Positions 45,693 through 57,600 of a stretch of DNA of 64,000 nt are shown piece by piece. The notes beneath the pieces are model-generated. The model was not told where the DNA came from and did not search any database. It saw only the letters and a program-made list of their open reading frames with translations. The translations under genes and the position numbers were made by a program. Origin of the DNA: Schizophyllum amplum. Taxonomy: Eukaryota > Basidiomycota > Agaricomycetes > Agaricales > Schizophyllaceae. The stretch covers positions 1-64,000 of the forward strand of contig VDMD01000073.1 of the NCBI GenBank assembly GCA_007026445.1. Reading direction: 5' to 3'. Numbering within the stretch: the first letter of the stretch is position 1; every line of letters starts with the position of its first letter.

Positions 45693-47351
45693 ATGTCAGA
45701 GCCAGACACTGAGCCGGCGTCCTCCCCACCTCGGGATCGTCGTCGCCGTGGTACTGGCAAGGCCAAATCAGCAAAATATGTCCTGGACTCTGACGATGTC
45801 GGTCTCCCCCTCGACGAGGCGCTGGCGCGCGAACCCGCTCTCCGTATCCTCGATTCGGACGATCCGCTGGATGCGGTCCACCTCGACGCAGAGCGACCGG
45901 ACGACCCCGATCAGACGCTCACTGTGAGCGACGAGGAGAGCGACGATCAGGTGAAGGTCGTCGAGCCTGTGAAGCCACCAGCCAAGAAGGAGTCGAAGTC
46001 GGACACAGGCAAGAACCCTCCCGGGGTGAAGAAGGGGACTCGGAAGAAGGCAGCAGGTGCGTTGTAGTGCATGTATGCGCCACGACGCTGACTTTCCGCG
46101 CAGAGCCCGCGCCCGCACCCGAGATCACGTACACCGTGCGTCTGTGCGACCATTCACAGGTCAAAATCACGTCTACCAGTCGCAAGAATCTCCAAACCCA
46201 CGCCATTACTCTTCCTTCTTCCAAATCATTTGCTGTATTCCAGGACGAGATCGTGACCATTGCTATACAACTCGAACCGCGGGCTCCGCGCGAACTACGA
46301 TGGATACGTGGCCCACTTCCACATCCCCCGTCACCTTCCTGATCCCTCCTTGCTGAATGACGACCGCTCCTACAAGATGTTGACCGAGAAAGCTGTGAAG
46401 GCGAAGGATCCAAAGGCGGTCATTCATCTCTGCCCAAAGGTGCGTTACACTAGCAATTGGTGGTCTACCCACGCGCTGATGCGCATATATGCAGGACGCA
46501 ATGCCGAAGCGTGTCAAGAAGCGGAAGAGGGCCGCGAACTCTGATGAGAGCGACGCTGGTGGGCGTACGGCCGCCTCCGCGGACTCGAGCTCGGAGGACG
46601 ACAAGCAGAAGAAGAAGGGTAAGGGCAAGGGAAAGAAGAAGGACAAGAAGCCGGAGGTGTGTACCATGCTCTTGCTGCTGTGTTCTACTGACACGAATCT
46701 TCACAGCACAAGATCGAAGACAAACGGACCGAATACATGCGGCTTCTTCAGCAGAAATACACGACAGGTGGTGCCTCGTCACTGCTGTGCACAGGAATCA
46801 TTACCAGATGACTGTTCGACATCTCGAGCAATGGGCGACAAGTCTGGTGCGTCTGCAGCCCTGTTGACAATGTTTGATCTCACAGTTCGTAGATGGCGGG
46901 AGACCCTAACATATCGACGCTCGACGAACCTCCGCGATACTCCGAATTTTCCGACTGGCCGGGGTACTGCGCTCCCAACACAGACGGCTCTCCCCTCCTC
47001 CAACGTCGTGCAAAAGCCCTTCGCGACCAACACCATCCACAACCACAACAGCTTCAAATCGTGATGCCTGACTATCCTCGTCCCCTGAACGAGCAAAACC
47101 AAGCACCACCACCTGCCGTTCTGAACCTCGTTGACGGTCAGGGTGGGACTGACATGTCCATCGAGGACTTCTGCAAGAAGTATGACCTCACAGACGCCAT
47201 CAAGGCCCTTCTTGTCAAGAACGGCTACGCGAAGACTCGTGCGATGCGGCGCATCAAGCTTCCGGAGCTAGGGCAGATGGGCTTTGCTCATGGCGAGGTG
47301 GCGTCTTTCCAGGACGCCGTTGAGGACTGGCTTGCAGATACCGCCGTGTAA
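45693..47351 (+). CDS. Lysine-rich protein with C-terminal SAM-like segment; two frame breaks
   Basis: The start is MSEPDTEPASSPPRDRRRR. An acidic then basic N-terminus leads to intron 46057-46103, then EITYTVRLCDHSQVKI. Near 46256-46262 the coherent frame shifts (EIVTIA to YNSNRGLRANYDGYVAHFHI) with no usable acceptor. Introns 46440-46494 and 46657-46706 flank a Lys-rich exon (KKGKGKGKKKDKK). A second break lies near 46765-46808 (RLLQQKYTT to NHYQMTVRHLEQWATSL). Intron 46847-46892 leads to the last exon, whose end (DLTDAIKALLVKNGY...LGQMGFAHGEVASFQDA) has SAM-domain-like helices. Probably nuclear, by its charge. The breaks could be assembly indels or decay. Confidence 0.6.
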
Positions 47352-47555
47352 CGGTAAAGATTTTGTACTTCTCGCGCGATCGCGCGACATCTCGCTGTGC
47401 TGCTCTTGTTCCTTTTCGATGTTCCTGCTCATCGTTGCTCTTTGCTGTCGCCTGTACTTGCTGTCTTTGCTCTCTATCACCATGATATGCTGCTGATTAC
47501 CTGGGACTTCGTATTGTACTTTTCTCTATTGATACTGTACTGCAAGATAATCGTA
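47352..47555. other. 3' region between the SAM-like gene and the transposase tail
   Basis: T-rich sequence with GCTCTTGTTCC and TTGTACTTTTC runs; probably the 3' UTR. No gene. Confidence 0.4.
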
Positions 47556-47762
47556 CTACACAATGCCTGCATGCCTAAAGTATCCTGTCGCGTCCTCGGC
47601 TGTTATAGTAGTCATCGCCTCATTCAAATAGCACATTGTTGCAGCTCCGTTGATCGCAGTAAAGAGATCAGTGTTACGACGAATCACCGCCTTGATCTTC
47701 GCAAAGGCTTCCTCGATAGGGTTGTAGTCGGGGGAATACGGTGGCAGATACAGCAAGCGCAC
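47556..47762 (-). pseudogene. Tc1/mariner-type transposase, C-terminal fragment
   Basis: The frame begins RLLYLPPYSPDYNPIEEAF, the end of the DDE catalytic core of Tc1/mariner and IS630-type transposases (YSPDxNPIEE, with the last acidic residue), followed by KIKAVIRRNTDLF and a stop at 47556. The upstream catalytic aspartates and the DNA-binding domain are absent, so it is a 5'-truncated remnant. A CACAG acceptor-like site immediately precedes it, and a repeat-F-type hairpin lies 18 bp further upstream. Confidence 0.8.
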
Positions 47763-47779
47763 GCCTGTGAAATGAAGTT

Positions 47780-47804
47780 ACGAGACCTGCTTGTCAGGGA
47801 TCGT
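47780..47804. repeat. Repeat-F-type terminal hairpin, third copy
   Basis: ACGAGACCTG-CTTGT-CAGGGATCGT, the inverse of the hairpins at 12749-12773 and 40672-40696. Sequence upstream on the minus strand (GGCCGAAAAACGCAC ... GGCGGAAATGC) also resembles the 3' part of repeat F, so a related element appears to abut or interrupt the mariner copy. Confidence 0.55.
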
Positions 47805-48690
47805 TTTACCTGGTCAAGATTCATCACTTTTGTCTGATCACGTGACTTTGCATTTCCGCCAGCCACGGCCCCGGAAGTGCGTTTTTCGGCCTGAAAAAAA
47901 CGATTCTGCATCTTTCGAGGACTCCCGAGACGCTCGCGAAGAAATTGAGATTTTAGCGTGAATGTGCGTTGCACTGCGGGGCAGAAGAACTTTTGATCCA
48001 AGCACAGGGGCTCTTTCCATATAGCGTAATATTCGACAGGGGTATTTGGCTCTGTTAGGGCACCTCGCCAGAGAGCCAACCCCCGTGCCCGTGCGCATAG
48101 GGGTAGCTTAAAATTTGGACAATCTGCAAGAGGCCGGCTGCGTAAGGGTCTTTGTTTTTTTTCCGAAGCCGTAGCTTTACGTGAAAGTGCGGGAGACGCG
48201 AAGCGGTCGCGGGGGCAGCAGACAAAAGTGATGAAGTTCCCACGGTCCCGGATATTCGAGCATTTACGGGAACATTATTCGCAGGCTCTTGTTCTTGCGC
48301 GCTCATCCTCTGCGCACGACGATGTTCGCGGCCGCCATCGCTCCTGGCCTATCCCGTGCGGTCCATCTAACATGTTAGCCTCCCGCTGCGCTCGAAGCAT
48401 CCGAGCTGCCGACTCTCGCCAAATAGGCAACACAAGAGCCTGCATTAACATGTCATCGGGGAGGGGAAGAGACGGCGGGTGGACCAGCCGGTGTGCGTCC
48501 CCATCGACACCACCGTAATATTGGCTGCCGGCACCATTCCCGTGCGTGCTCCATTCACTGTGATAGCCCACCAGCTTACAGTTCATAACTGACGTTCAAG
48601 CTAGGGCCTGTCGCGCGCCTCGCGCACCTCCCAGGCCGCGCTCGCAGTCGCATCTTGTATAGCAAACCGAGATTGCGCGTACGCCCCAGC
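47805..48690. other. No supportable gene
   Basis: Probably remnant element sequence up to about 48,200. Minus frames (for example MSAQEQEPANNVPV at 48306) show no domain. Confidence 0.3.
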
Positions 48691-48839
48691 GAGCGGCGGT
48701 GTCCGCGCTCCCGGTTCCTTACCCCAACGCACTTACAAGAGGCGCACGTCGTGCCGCGTCTCCTCCGCCTCCCCGCTCCCGCCCCGAGTTTCCGGATTCC
48801 GTGCGCACGAGCGCAGCCATCGGCGTCTCTGCGCGCCCA

Positions 48840-49624
48840 CACATCTTCAACTTGAAAACGCGCCCCGCCATTGTCAGCGGACTCCTCGACACCCCCTCCC
48901 CCTACCCTACGCCGCCCACCTCCAGCACCGGTTTCTGCATCAGCACGAGCGCCACACCCATCCACAAGGGCAAATACCCCCGCGCGACCTCAATATCCTC
49001 CCACCCCCTCCCGCCGCTCTCTGCCCACATTGCCCAGCTCATCGCCAAATCATACGTCTTTCGCCGCCATACGAGTCATTACCTCCCGTCGCTCTTACCA
49101 GCAACCTGTCAATGCGCGCTGTTACTTACTGATGCAGGAGCGCGAGCAGTTGCGTTTGTCTGTGGGAGGTGTTTGAGGATGCCGAAGGAGCTGTTCCTTT
49201 GACGGCAGATCGGCAGGGTGTTCAACGTCTCCGCGAATCCCTTCGCCCTATGCTACAACGACGACCGGTGCGACCAACCCCGCATCACCAACGACCGCTT
49301 GCGGCTCCGCCCCGCCCACCACCCGCGCTCAGTGGCAAGGCAGCATCCGATGATACCGGACTCGCCGTTCATGCGTGAGTAGCAGAGGCGCCTGCATTTC
49401 CGCGGCTTCGGTTTGAGCGACGGGCAGCGGACATACAGGTTTGGGAACAGGGGTGCGATGACGGGGACTGGGGTGGTCGTCTGGAGCTGATGCGCGAAGC
49501 AGGGACAGGGTGGTCGCTCGAGCCTCCCAATGCGCCGAGTGATGAGTACGCGATGGACGAGCCGCGTACGCTCGTGGAGCAGCACGACGCGCTGCTGCAC
49601 GCGATCGCATGGGTGGAGACATGA
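48840..49624 (+). pseudogene. 3' end of an unrecognised spliced gene
   Basis: An exon at about 49208-49376 reads QIGRVFNVSANPFALCYNDD and ends PDSPFM. A consensus intron (GTGAGT at 49377 to GGGCAG near 49431) joins in phase to PDIQVWEQGCDDGDWGGRLE, ending HAIAWVET-stop at 49624. Upstream frames (NLKTRPAIVSGLLDTPSPYP near 48855 and SYQQPVNARCYLLMQEREQL near 49100-49150) look coding but sit in different frames with no clear junctions. The family is unknown. Confidence 0.4.
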
Positions 49625-49794
49625 GTTGCGCGCAGATCCGACGTACCATTACCTGCCCCCCCTATCATGCATGCTGCCTCCTTATGCCTAACCGTATGAT
49701 ATAAAGTATTTTGAAAATGAAATGCGATGGGCTTCTGGAATAATAGAGGATAAGTACTGAACTAGACTGAATCGTGACTTTGACTCTTGAATGA

Positions 49795-49905
49795 ATAATT
49801 CTCCTTTTGTCCTTCCCCATTCGGCCTTCCCCACTTGTCCCATCCCCGTATGTCCCAGATTTGTCTTTCCCCGCTTGCCATTCCCCCGTTTGTCATTCTC
49901 CATAT
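49795..49905. repeat. Imperfect CCCCRYTTGTC-type tandem repeat
   Basis: Repeating short units such as TTCCCCACTTGTCCCATCCC and TTTCCCCGCTTGCCATTCCC. The rest of 49625-50192 holds nothing else of note. Confidence 0.5.
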
Positions 49906-50192
49906 GCCTACTACACGTCCCCCCTAGTTCAGCAGTTGGATGGATCTCAGTGGCTAGGCATCCGGTGTGTTATGAGGTTCTTCAATGACGAGCACATACT
50001 CAACTTTCGTCAGTGTCATGATCGCTCGGAGTCGCTGTAGCGCACATCATCCGGGCGCCTCTGCGTGCTTGCTACTTCTCGCCAACAAGAGCCATTGAAT
50101 GTTCCATTTCCATTCCTTCCCCCACCTTGGCTAGCCTGGATGCCACAGCTGCATCTTGTCGCACCGCCTTCTCTTCTGAGCATGCCCATTTC

Positions 50193-52665
50193 CATCAGGA
50201 AAATCCCGTATTGTTTGGTAACCCAAATGGACCACGGTTCACCTATATATACCAGAATTAACCAGATTAAACCAGTCTGTGGTCAGGATGGAGATTGAAC
50301 ATATGTGGGGTCTGGTCCTACAAGCGTTTACCACTTCGAACCAGAATAAACCACCTCTAACCAGCGTTGACATCACACAAACCATTGCTCAAGGAAGTCA
50401 TAGTTCACTCAATATGGACAAGTGCAAGCAATAGGATATATTGTGACTATCTGATACAACAAGCATACTACGTAGACTACAACAACTGATACTATAGATC
50501 ACTGGATGCCATGATCAGCATGGGCAATAGGTTCTATGAAAATAGGCGCACCAAATGCGAAGAAGCCGTGAGGCGACGACGAACAGATCCACCTCGCGCC
50601 ACCTTCGCAAACTACTCCGGGTGGCCAGCGTCGGGCGATACAAAAGCATCAGCAGGCATCCATGCAGGATACGCAGGATGACGCCTCTTGTTGACACACC
50701 AGCAGGATATGTCAGTCTCGTATGTCACCGCAGATGCGGAAGACAACGCACTCGTGGACACGCTCGGCAAAAGCATCCGACATCTTCATGAGGTTGCGGG
50801 AGAGCCGTACACCTGCGTGCCGATGAACTGGTGCATGCACCTGCGGCATGTACGGTGGTCCGCGCCATAGGGGAAGAGATAGGACGTTCACGACCAGGCA
50901 AACGCGCGACAGGGCCACTGAGGAGCGCTGCAGCGTGAGCATTGACGAGCTCGAGACCGCTCTGGCGATACCGTGGAGGCGCCAGTTCGCACGAGGGCGA
51001 TGGGTGTCATGGCAGTGTGACGGGCGCGCCGAACCCGATTGCACCCGAAGACGCGCGTGACCAAGGGCGTCGCGCAGGGAGACGGCAGAGGGCCCTAGAG
51101 TAAACGACGCCTGTGGCTGAGGATGCCAGGTAGCCGACCGCTCACCGCGCAGTGCTGCCACAGGCCGTCCCGTGGCGGTCCAGATGGATAGCGCTACCTT
51201 CTTGAGGAGGTCCAGGATGATCTGGGGCGAGTTGTTAGACTAGTATCTAGGTAGGACAGTGCAGAACACGCACCATACTTCAAGTTCATGTCTTCCAATC
51301 CTGCTGGAAAGGTGCAGCGGTAGAGCGCCTACTGTGGCTAGCCGCCGCTCGCAACAGCGCCGAGTGTTACTTGATGGCTGCGCGCGAGACAAGGCAGGCC
51401 TGCGGAGGGCGCCGTAAGCCGCCCGAGTGCCCACGAGCGCGGCGGGCCCGGGGTCAGAGCAGGGTCAGAGGCAGCGGCGCCGATTAACGGTGGTGGAGGG
51501 AAACGAAGAGCAACGTCACTCGTCCGTTCGATTTGTGAGCCGCCTGCTTATGTCAGCTGATGCCCCTATCCGGATTCCTCCGATCCGAAGCTCCGCGGTT
51601 ATGTTCTGTACGGGCCGAGACTGTACCGCAACCATCGTTGTCGTTGCCCGGTCATCGATTTATCGCTGAGCGGCACCTACAACGACGTATTCCTCGCGCA
51701 TGTCGCGGTCGCTCAAGATGCACAATAGCCCGATCCTGCCCTCTCTCTTCCCGTCGCCTGCCCCCCCCCCCCTTCGCTGCCTTCCTCTCCCTGTCGCCCT
51801 CGTCTCCCCGCCTCGCCCTTTACGGCCTCTTACCTTCCTCGCCTCGCCTCCTCTCGTCTCCCTCCCGCCGCCATGATATCATTCTTCCTTTCCCTCAATT
51901 TTCCGCCTCGTCGCACCGCCCTCGACTCCTTGCTCGCCCCCGGTGTAGGTGTGCGAGCGCCCCGTTGTCCCGCCTCCTCCTCTGCGCCGTAATCCTTCCC
52001 CTCATCGCCTCCTCCCCCTTGCCCTCATTTCTTTGTCCTCTCAACTTCGTCTCCTCGCCTTCACAGGCCCTTCTCCACCCTCGCTCGCTCGAACCGACCC
52101 TCCTCCTTCCGCCCGCCGTTTCCAGCCCCCCATCGTCATCCCCCCTCCTGCTTGCCCATCTACCACACCCCCCACTTCGCCCATCCATTACGGTCCCTCC
52201 TCACTCTTTGCCCCTCCCCTCCCCCTTCGTCCCTCCTCGTTGCCTCGTTGCCCCCCCCCCCCCTCCTTCACCCATCTGTAGCGGACACGCTCGCCGAGCT
52301 CTATAGGGGAGGTGAATCAAAGTAATTACTCGTTTCTATGTAATAAGACATTTCTTATCAGTAGAATACAACTGGATCTCGTCCGTGAGTCCCGAAAATC
52401 ACGCGCGTGCGCTCTACTGTAGTACTGCAAGCTGCCACAGGGCAAAGCTGCAGCCTACTACGCGTTATGACGTGCCTGAAGGTATACTCGATGTTGAGTA
52501 GTGTATGGAGATGGTAGATACCGGTCAACACAGATTGGGTGCATAGCCTTTAACCAGAATTAACCAACGTTAACCATTGTTCTACCAAGATGAACCAGCC
52601 CCAACCACGAACAACCTCGCCTGTGGTAAGACCTGGTCTGTGTACAATTTGGCTTTTTCCTGATG
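50193..52665. mobile_element. 2.47 kb transposon-like element, copy 2
   Basis: Same orientation as copy 1. I found only two differences: a G to A change (27979 against 50529) and one extra C in a poly-C run (12 at 29701, 13 at 52251). The near identity at unrelated sites, with identical terminal CATCAGGAAAA and complement, points to a recent duplication or transposition. No target duplication is visible (TTTCCA | TGACTCC). Confidence 0.9.
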
Positions 52666-54023
52666 ACTCCTCGATGACCGACACGACTCGAACTGTCCCG
52701 AACATGCCCTCAAGCACTCCCGAGCGCGGATATGACTTAGCACACCTGCCCGCGATCAATACTGCGAGTGGATGCGGACGCGCAGTGCAGTGTCGTAGAA
52801 GGAACGGTTAGGTGCGCTGTCACCTGTTCTCGCGAGCACGCGCTAATGTGCGCCCCCAGTACGCATCGTCCAACAATTGTCCAGGATGCGCGTGCCGATG
52901 TTCTGCGAGGAGATAACAAGATGATTCCACCTTCCCCTCCACATGATCATGACGAGGGCGCCCTTTGCGAACTGAGCGCTATTGCTCCTACAGCGTCAGC
53001 ATCACGTGACGCTTCCCACGCCTCATAAGGCTTACACTGACAGTGGCGAAGTTCAGCGTCTTCCAACAAAGTCTGATGTCCCTGCCTTATGGACCCTTCC
53101 CAGCACATGTTAGCCTTGTAAATACAGAGTACCGACTGTTTGATATGCAATAAAGAACACTATTTTCGAATGTACAGTCATTTCTCCCGCAAATTTGGGC
53201 CTTAAGGCATGACAAAGGCAAACTTGAACAAAAAGACGGTCACCGTGGAGAGCGTTGCGAGAGCTAAACATAATATAGAGCAGAAGGGATATCCAGAATT
53301 ACCGCAGGCAAGAACGGCGCACCATTTCGGTTTCGACGCCTGTTTGTGCTTTTCCGGCAAATTCCGAAGGACCTCGAGGCTCGCGCCTGTCTTCGGCGTC
53401 GGGCGCCCCAGATGCGCCAACGGCGCCGCGATCCGCATTTCCTGATTTCTAGGTACTATTCACTGCCTGTGCATGCTCAGGTGAGGTATGTGACGTCTGA
53501 GTACAACTCCTTCCTCTGCACTTCGTTCGGTACTTGCCGGGAATGTCGTACTTAGCAGATGTCGCGCGCGCGGCCCGAGGGAGTCTATGATCTGTCCCAG
53601 AAACTGAGAATAGTGTCGCTGATTTTAACTGTGAACGTCCGTAGTGCTCTTTTACACCTTAGGAGCCGCGCAAAGCAAAAATCAAAGCAAAACTTTCGGC
53701 AACGTCGAGGTTCGAACCCATCGCCCCGGCCATCCCGGGAGTCATACTCATAAGAGGTCGACACGCTTCACCGCTAGGATATCCTTGCTGATACTATGGC
53801 TGCTGTTGCCGTTACATATACCCATTATCTGTCGCCCAAACGCCATCTCAGTTGCAAGGAAGCTCAAGGACTCCCAAATTCGTGTTATTCTAGGGTCTTC
53901 CTGTATTTAACGACCTACTTTGTACACTACACGCTCATAACAGGCCCTCGGGGCACTCGCGCGGCCAGCCCATGAGGCGTGGGAAGCATCACGTGATGCT
54001 GACGCTGTAGGAGCAATAGCGCT
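52666..54023. repeat. Region bounded by 51 bp inverted repeats
   Basis: 52976-53026 and 53972-54022 are inverted copies with one mismatch, centred on ATCACGTGA. Read inward both encode AIAPTASASRDASHA. A third, diverged copy is at about 61160-61200. The roughly 1 kb between has a plus frame (53209-53445, MTKANLNKKTVTVESVARAK) without a known domain. It could be a MITE-like element with subterminal coding debris. No target duplication was found. Confidence 0.5.
53700..53795 (-). other. tRNA-like or tRNA-derived segment
   Basis: The minus strand has a B-box-like GGGTTCGAACCT and, about 70 nt before it, an A-box-like TAGCGGTGAAGCG. Flanking GCAAGG and CGTTGC could form part of an acceptor stem. 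Stems do not pair well enough to call a functional tRNA or an anticodon; a tRNA-derived SINE fragment is equally likely. Confidence 0.25.
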
Positions 54024-54420
54024 TGCTCCTTTGCGAGCTCTCCGACCGCCGGAGACATGTACGGGCACGTCCATACCGACATCGTCAGGTACGCCGCGCT
54101 TTCGTCTCAATTCCCGTGCCCCGCGTTTGACATTGAGGGCGACCCGCTCTGAGTTCTCATCGCACTGGGAACTCGCGGCGTCGCCCTCGACATAAGTACC
54201 ACCTCTTCCACATTGTCCTATACGTCAAGTTGTCCACACGCTAATGTGTCTGCAGATATTTTGCCCCTTCAGGCGCGTTCTAACACGCCTATGGAGAAGA
54301 CGCAGCAGGCCATCATGTAGCGAGAATATTCAGTGGTGCACGCGTTCTCATGGAGAATGTATCGTGACATTCTGAGGTGAGTTGACGAGTTCTCTCGCTA
54401 CGGATGCCTGACAACACGTT
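54024..54420. other. No supportable gene
   Basis: Short unconnected frames only. Confidence 0.3.
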
Positions 54421-54423
54421 TAT

Positions 54424-54510
54424 AGATGATGTACGCAACGGTATGGACCCGCTGGAGGCATGCGCACATGCGCTAGACGCGATAAACGTCGAATAGCTGA
54501 TGTTGTAAGC
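54424..54510 (+). pseudogene. Isolated family B cassette
   Basis: The exon reads DDVRNGMDPLEACAHALDAI and is followed by a TTGTAAGC donor-like site. It matches DDVHDAAYLLEACAHAS (36.75 kb, minus) and DDVSGDVLHDLELPEAC (11.5 kb, minus). Confidence 0.4.
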
Positions 54511-56400
54511 ACATACCGATTTTCCTCTTGGGCATGTCGGGTGACTTACCATAAGTCTCCCTCGTTTTTAGCGCAGGGCCATCCAAGAAGATGTGAGGGA
54601 CCTCGACGAGAGGAGGGTAGTTGGAGTACGCCATCGAGAAAACGCTTGGCGAACGACTCGGATTGGCGAACGACTCGGAGAGGACAACGAGCGGACGCCG
54701 TCGAGGCCGACGAGAGGGCGCACGAGAGGTCCATGAGAGGACACTGAGAGGAGGACGGCGAGCAGCCGCCTCTCTGCCGCCTTCCTCCCAGCACAAAGTC
54801 GATTGGCGCGAGGACATGCGGATGCGGCGAGAGGATGATTGACCTCCCTCCTCCCTCTTCATAGCGCGAAGACGACTCGAGCCGCCTGAGGATGACGAGG
54901 GGCACTGTCGAGAGGACTCGATCAGCGCTTGAGGACGGACGGCGAGAGGAGGCAGCCTCCTTCCTTCCTAGCGCGACGACAGGACGACTCTCCGCCTCCT
55001 CCTTAGCACGAGGTCGACACCCTCCCCTCCTTCCTCCCCGCGCTGCCTGACACGACGAGAGGCTGCCTCTCTCTCCGCTCCTGATGAGCTAACGAGGGAC
55101 GGCGCTTCAGAAAACGCTCTCGAGGACGCGAGGTTGACGCTAGGGGACACGCGAGGACGGTGCGATGCGAGAACGACATGAGGGCGAGGACGACACGCGA
55201 AAGGAGGCGACTAGACCGGTGTGGGGAGGAAGGCGGGGACGAGAGGATGACGCGAGGTCGCCGAGATGTCGACGAGAGGAGAGGACGCCGTCGGGAGGCC
55301 GACTTGAGGACGATGAAAGGTCGACTCGAGCGGGCGACGAGATGGGACGAGAAGGCAAGGAGGGGGCGACTCGACTAGCGCGAGGGCGACAATGGCAAGG
55401 AGAGCAAAGATGTCGTCGAGAATAACGCGACATCGAGAGGGCGGCGAGCGGACGACTCTCACGACGACAAGGTCGACGAGCGGACAACGAGGTTGCCGTT
55501 GAGGACGCTCCCCTGTACTCGAAAACAATGCACGTCGTCATCTTAGGTCCAGGTGGACGCTTAGTATTCAACGCTCGGGGCTTGCGCCGAAGGACACCAA
55601 GCGCGAGCACGCTATGAGTCCACCGGCTCAAATCGCCCCGATGGCTCGATTGGCGCGAAGACGGACAGCGAGGAGGCCGACGGGCACGAGCACAGCGCGA
55701 GCGCGCCGTCTAGTTTGATGCTAAAGCTCGACGCGAGGACGAGAGGCCGTCGAGGACAGACGGCGGAGGGAGGTGACTTATTGTGCGCAGAGGGGAGAGG
55801 ACGCCGCCGGAAACCATGACAGGTTAGCGCGAGTTTCCCGGACGAGCGGGCGGCAGTCGCTTGCCATTGGGAAGATTGTCGCGAACTCGCTGCTGGGAGC
55901 TCGCCTGCCCCCAGCGCCATTGAAACTTTGCCTCTGACTCGCTCCTCTAGCCTCTATCCCTGCACTCAGCTCTCTCGCCCTCGCCTCCCCTTTTCCATCT
56001 TGTTCGTCGCCTCGCCCCCCTTCCCGCCTTACTCGCCTCGCCTTCACCTCGCCTCACCCACCTCCATAGCTCGACATATCGCCCGCCTTGCCATTCGATA
56101 CGGACTCGCCGATGGAAAGCTCGCTTCCTCGCCGCCGAATCAAACCTCGCCGAGGAATTTGTCTCTTTCGCTGCGCGCCGCTAGGCAGCTCGACGCTGCC
56201 CGCCCCAGCTGGGAGACTTGCCGCTGGAAGCTTGACGTGGACTCGCCGTCGGGAAGCTCGCCGCAAACCCGCCCTAGTCGGATGGGCAGCTCGACGCGGC
56301 TTCGCCGTCGCTCTTTCAAAGATCGACAACGGCGAGCGACGGCCAAGAAGCTCTCTGCTGTGAAGTCGAGAGCGAGTAACAGGCTCTGATCTCTCGCGTC
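54511..56400. repeat. Low-complexity GACGAGAGG-rich block
   Basis: 54.6-55.75 kb is built from variants of CGACGAGAGGACG; 55.92-56.35 kb is a complementary-strand CTCGCCTCGCC texture. Long open frames on both strands follow from the biased composition and are not called as genes. Confidence 0.55.
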
Positions 56401-57600
56401 GTTGTGGTGCATTTCGATTAACGACGGACGCAGTGAGCCGCTTCGCACTCTGCCTGTCGCCTGTACCGATTACTTTGGTCCTTTCCAAATCTCGCATTCC
56501 TCTCAACGACGGCCTTGGTAAGTCACTCTTGAGTCACTCACTCGACTTGGTGTAGCTCACGTTACTACTCAGGCCTACTGGAACTCGAGCTCGAGCTCAT
56601 ATATGTACAGCGGTCACTGGTCAGCGCCATCGCTGTACCGTTCTACTGATTCTCTGACTCTTCACCTTGCTGCTTTCGCCGCACTGATCGTGATCTCAGC
56701 GCGGTTGAAAAGCAGAGACGATCAATTGTGCGATCACCGTCTCTTCTCAGCACCCTTGATGCCGAAATGACCATGACGACCGTGGCGAGAGAGTGGAGGG
56801 AGAGCGAGTTGCGGACTGCAGCGGCGGCAGCGGCGACGACGACAACGACGACAATGGTGGTGGCGAGGGGTCCCCGGTCCGTGATCGCCTCCGGACTTGA
56901 CAGCGGTCTGCACGAGTCGGCGATGTTGACAGCGGGTGATACCATTCTCGTTGTGTGGGATGTTGTGGCCAGTGACCTTGAACGAGGTCTGTGGCTGGGT
57001 CTTTGTCAGCGTCAAGAGCGCTGACATGAACAACGAGCACGCACCTTGTCCTCAAAGTCGATGTCGAGGCTCGACGATGCTGCCGCGAGTCGTTCTGCCA
57101 CGTTGGTTGTGGACGTTACGGCGGTCCCGCTCATCGATCACAAGGGCGAAAGCACCGTGTCAGCGGGAGATCAAGAACAAGTGAGCGTGAAGGAAGACTT
57201 GCGGGAATGATTGATTTTGAGTTTTGGGTCAGTTATGACGACCAACACCATGCCCGACGAGCCATGTCCTCGACGAGCTCAACGTCCTCATCGATGTCGG
57301 GCACATCCATCTGTGAGTCTGCCGTCAACGTGAGCGACGACCGCGAACTGACACATTGAAGATCGACGCGACGCCAGTAGGCGCCCGACGGGCAGCCGGA
57401 CGGACACGGCGTATTAACCGCCAGCGACGCGTTCGACACCGTCTGGACGAAGGCGCGTACCTCGACGTTCCCCGCTGTGACCTGCACTGACACAATGTAG
57501 GCACGGCTCGCGCAGCACGCCGCGCCCAGTGTCGCGGCCGGACGGATCTCTCCCCACCCTCACGCCGCTCACCGGGGGACTCCGCTCGTCGGGGGTCTCT
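56401..57600. other. No supportable gene
   Basis: Includes a short GCGGCGACGACGACAACG run at 56820-56850. Frames such as 56728-57024 have no domain. Confidence 0.3.

Noticed and set aside
54511..55631. Long Arg/Ser/Pro frames in the GACGAGAGG block
   Set aside because: Open on both strands because of biased composition; no splice or domain support.
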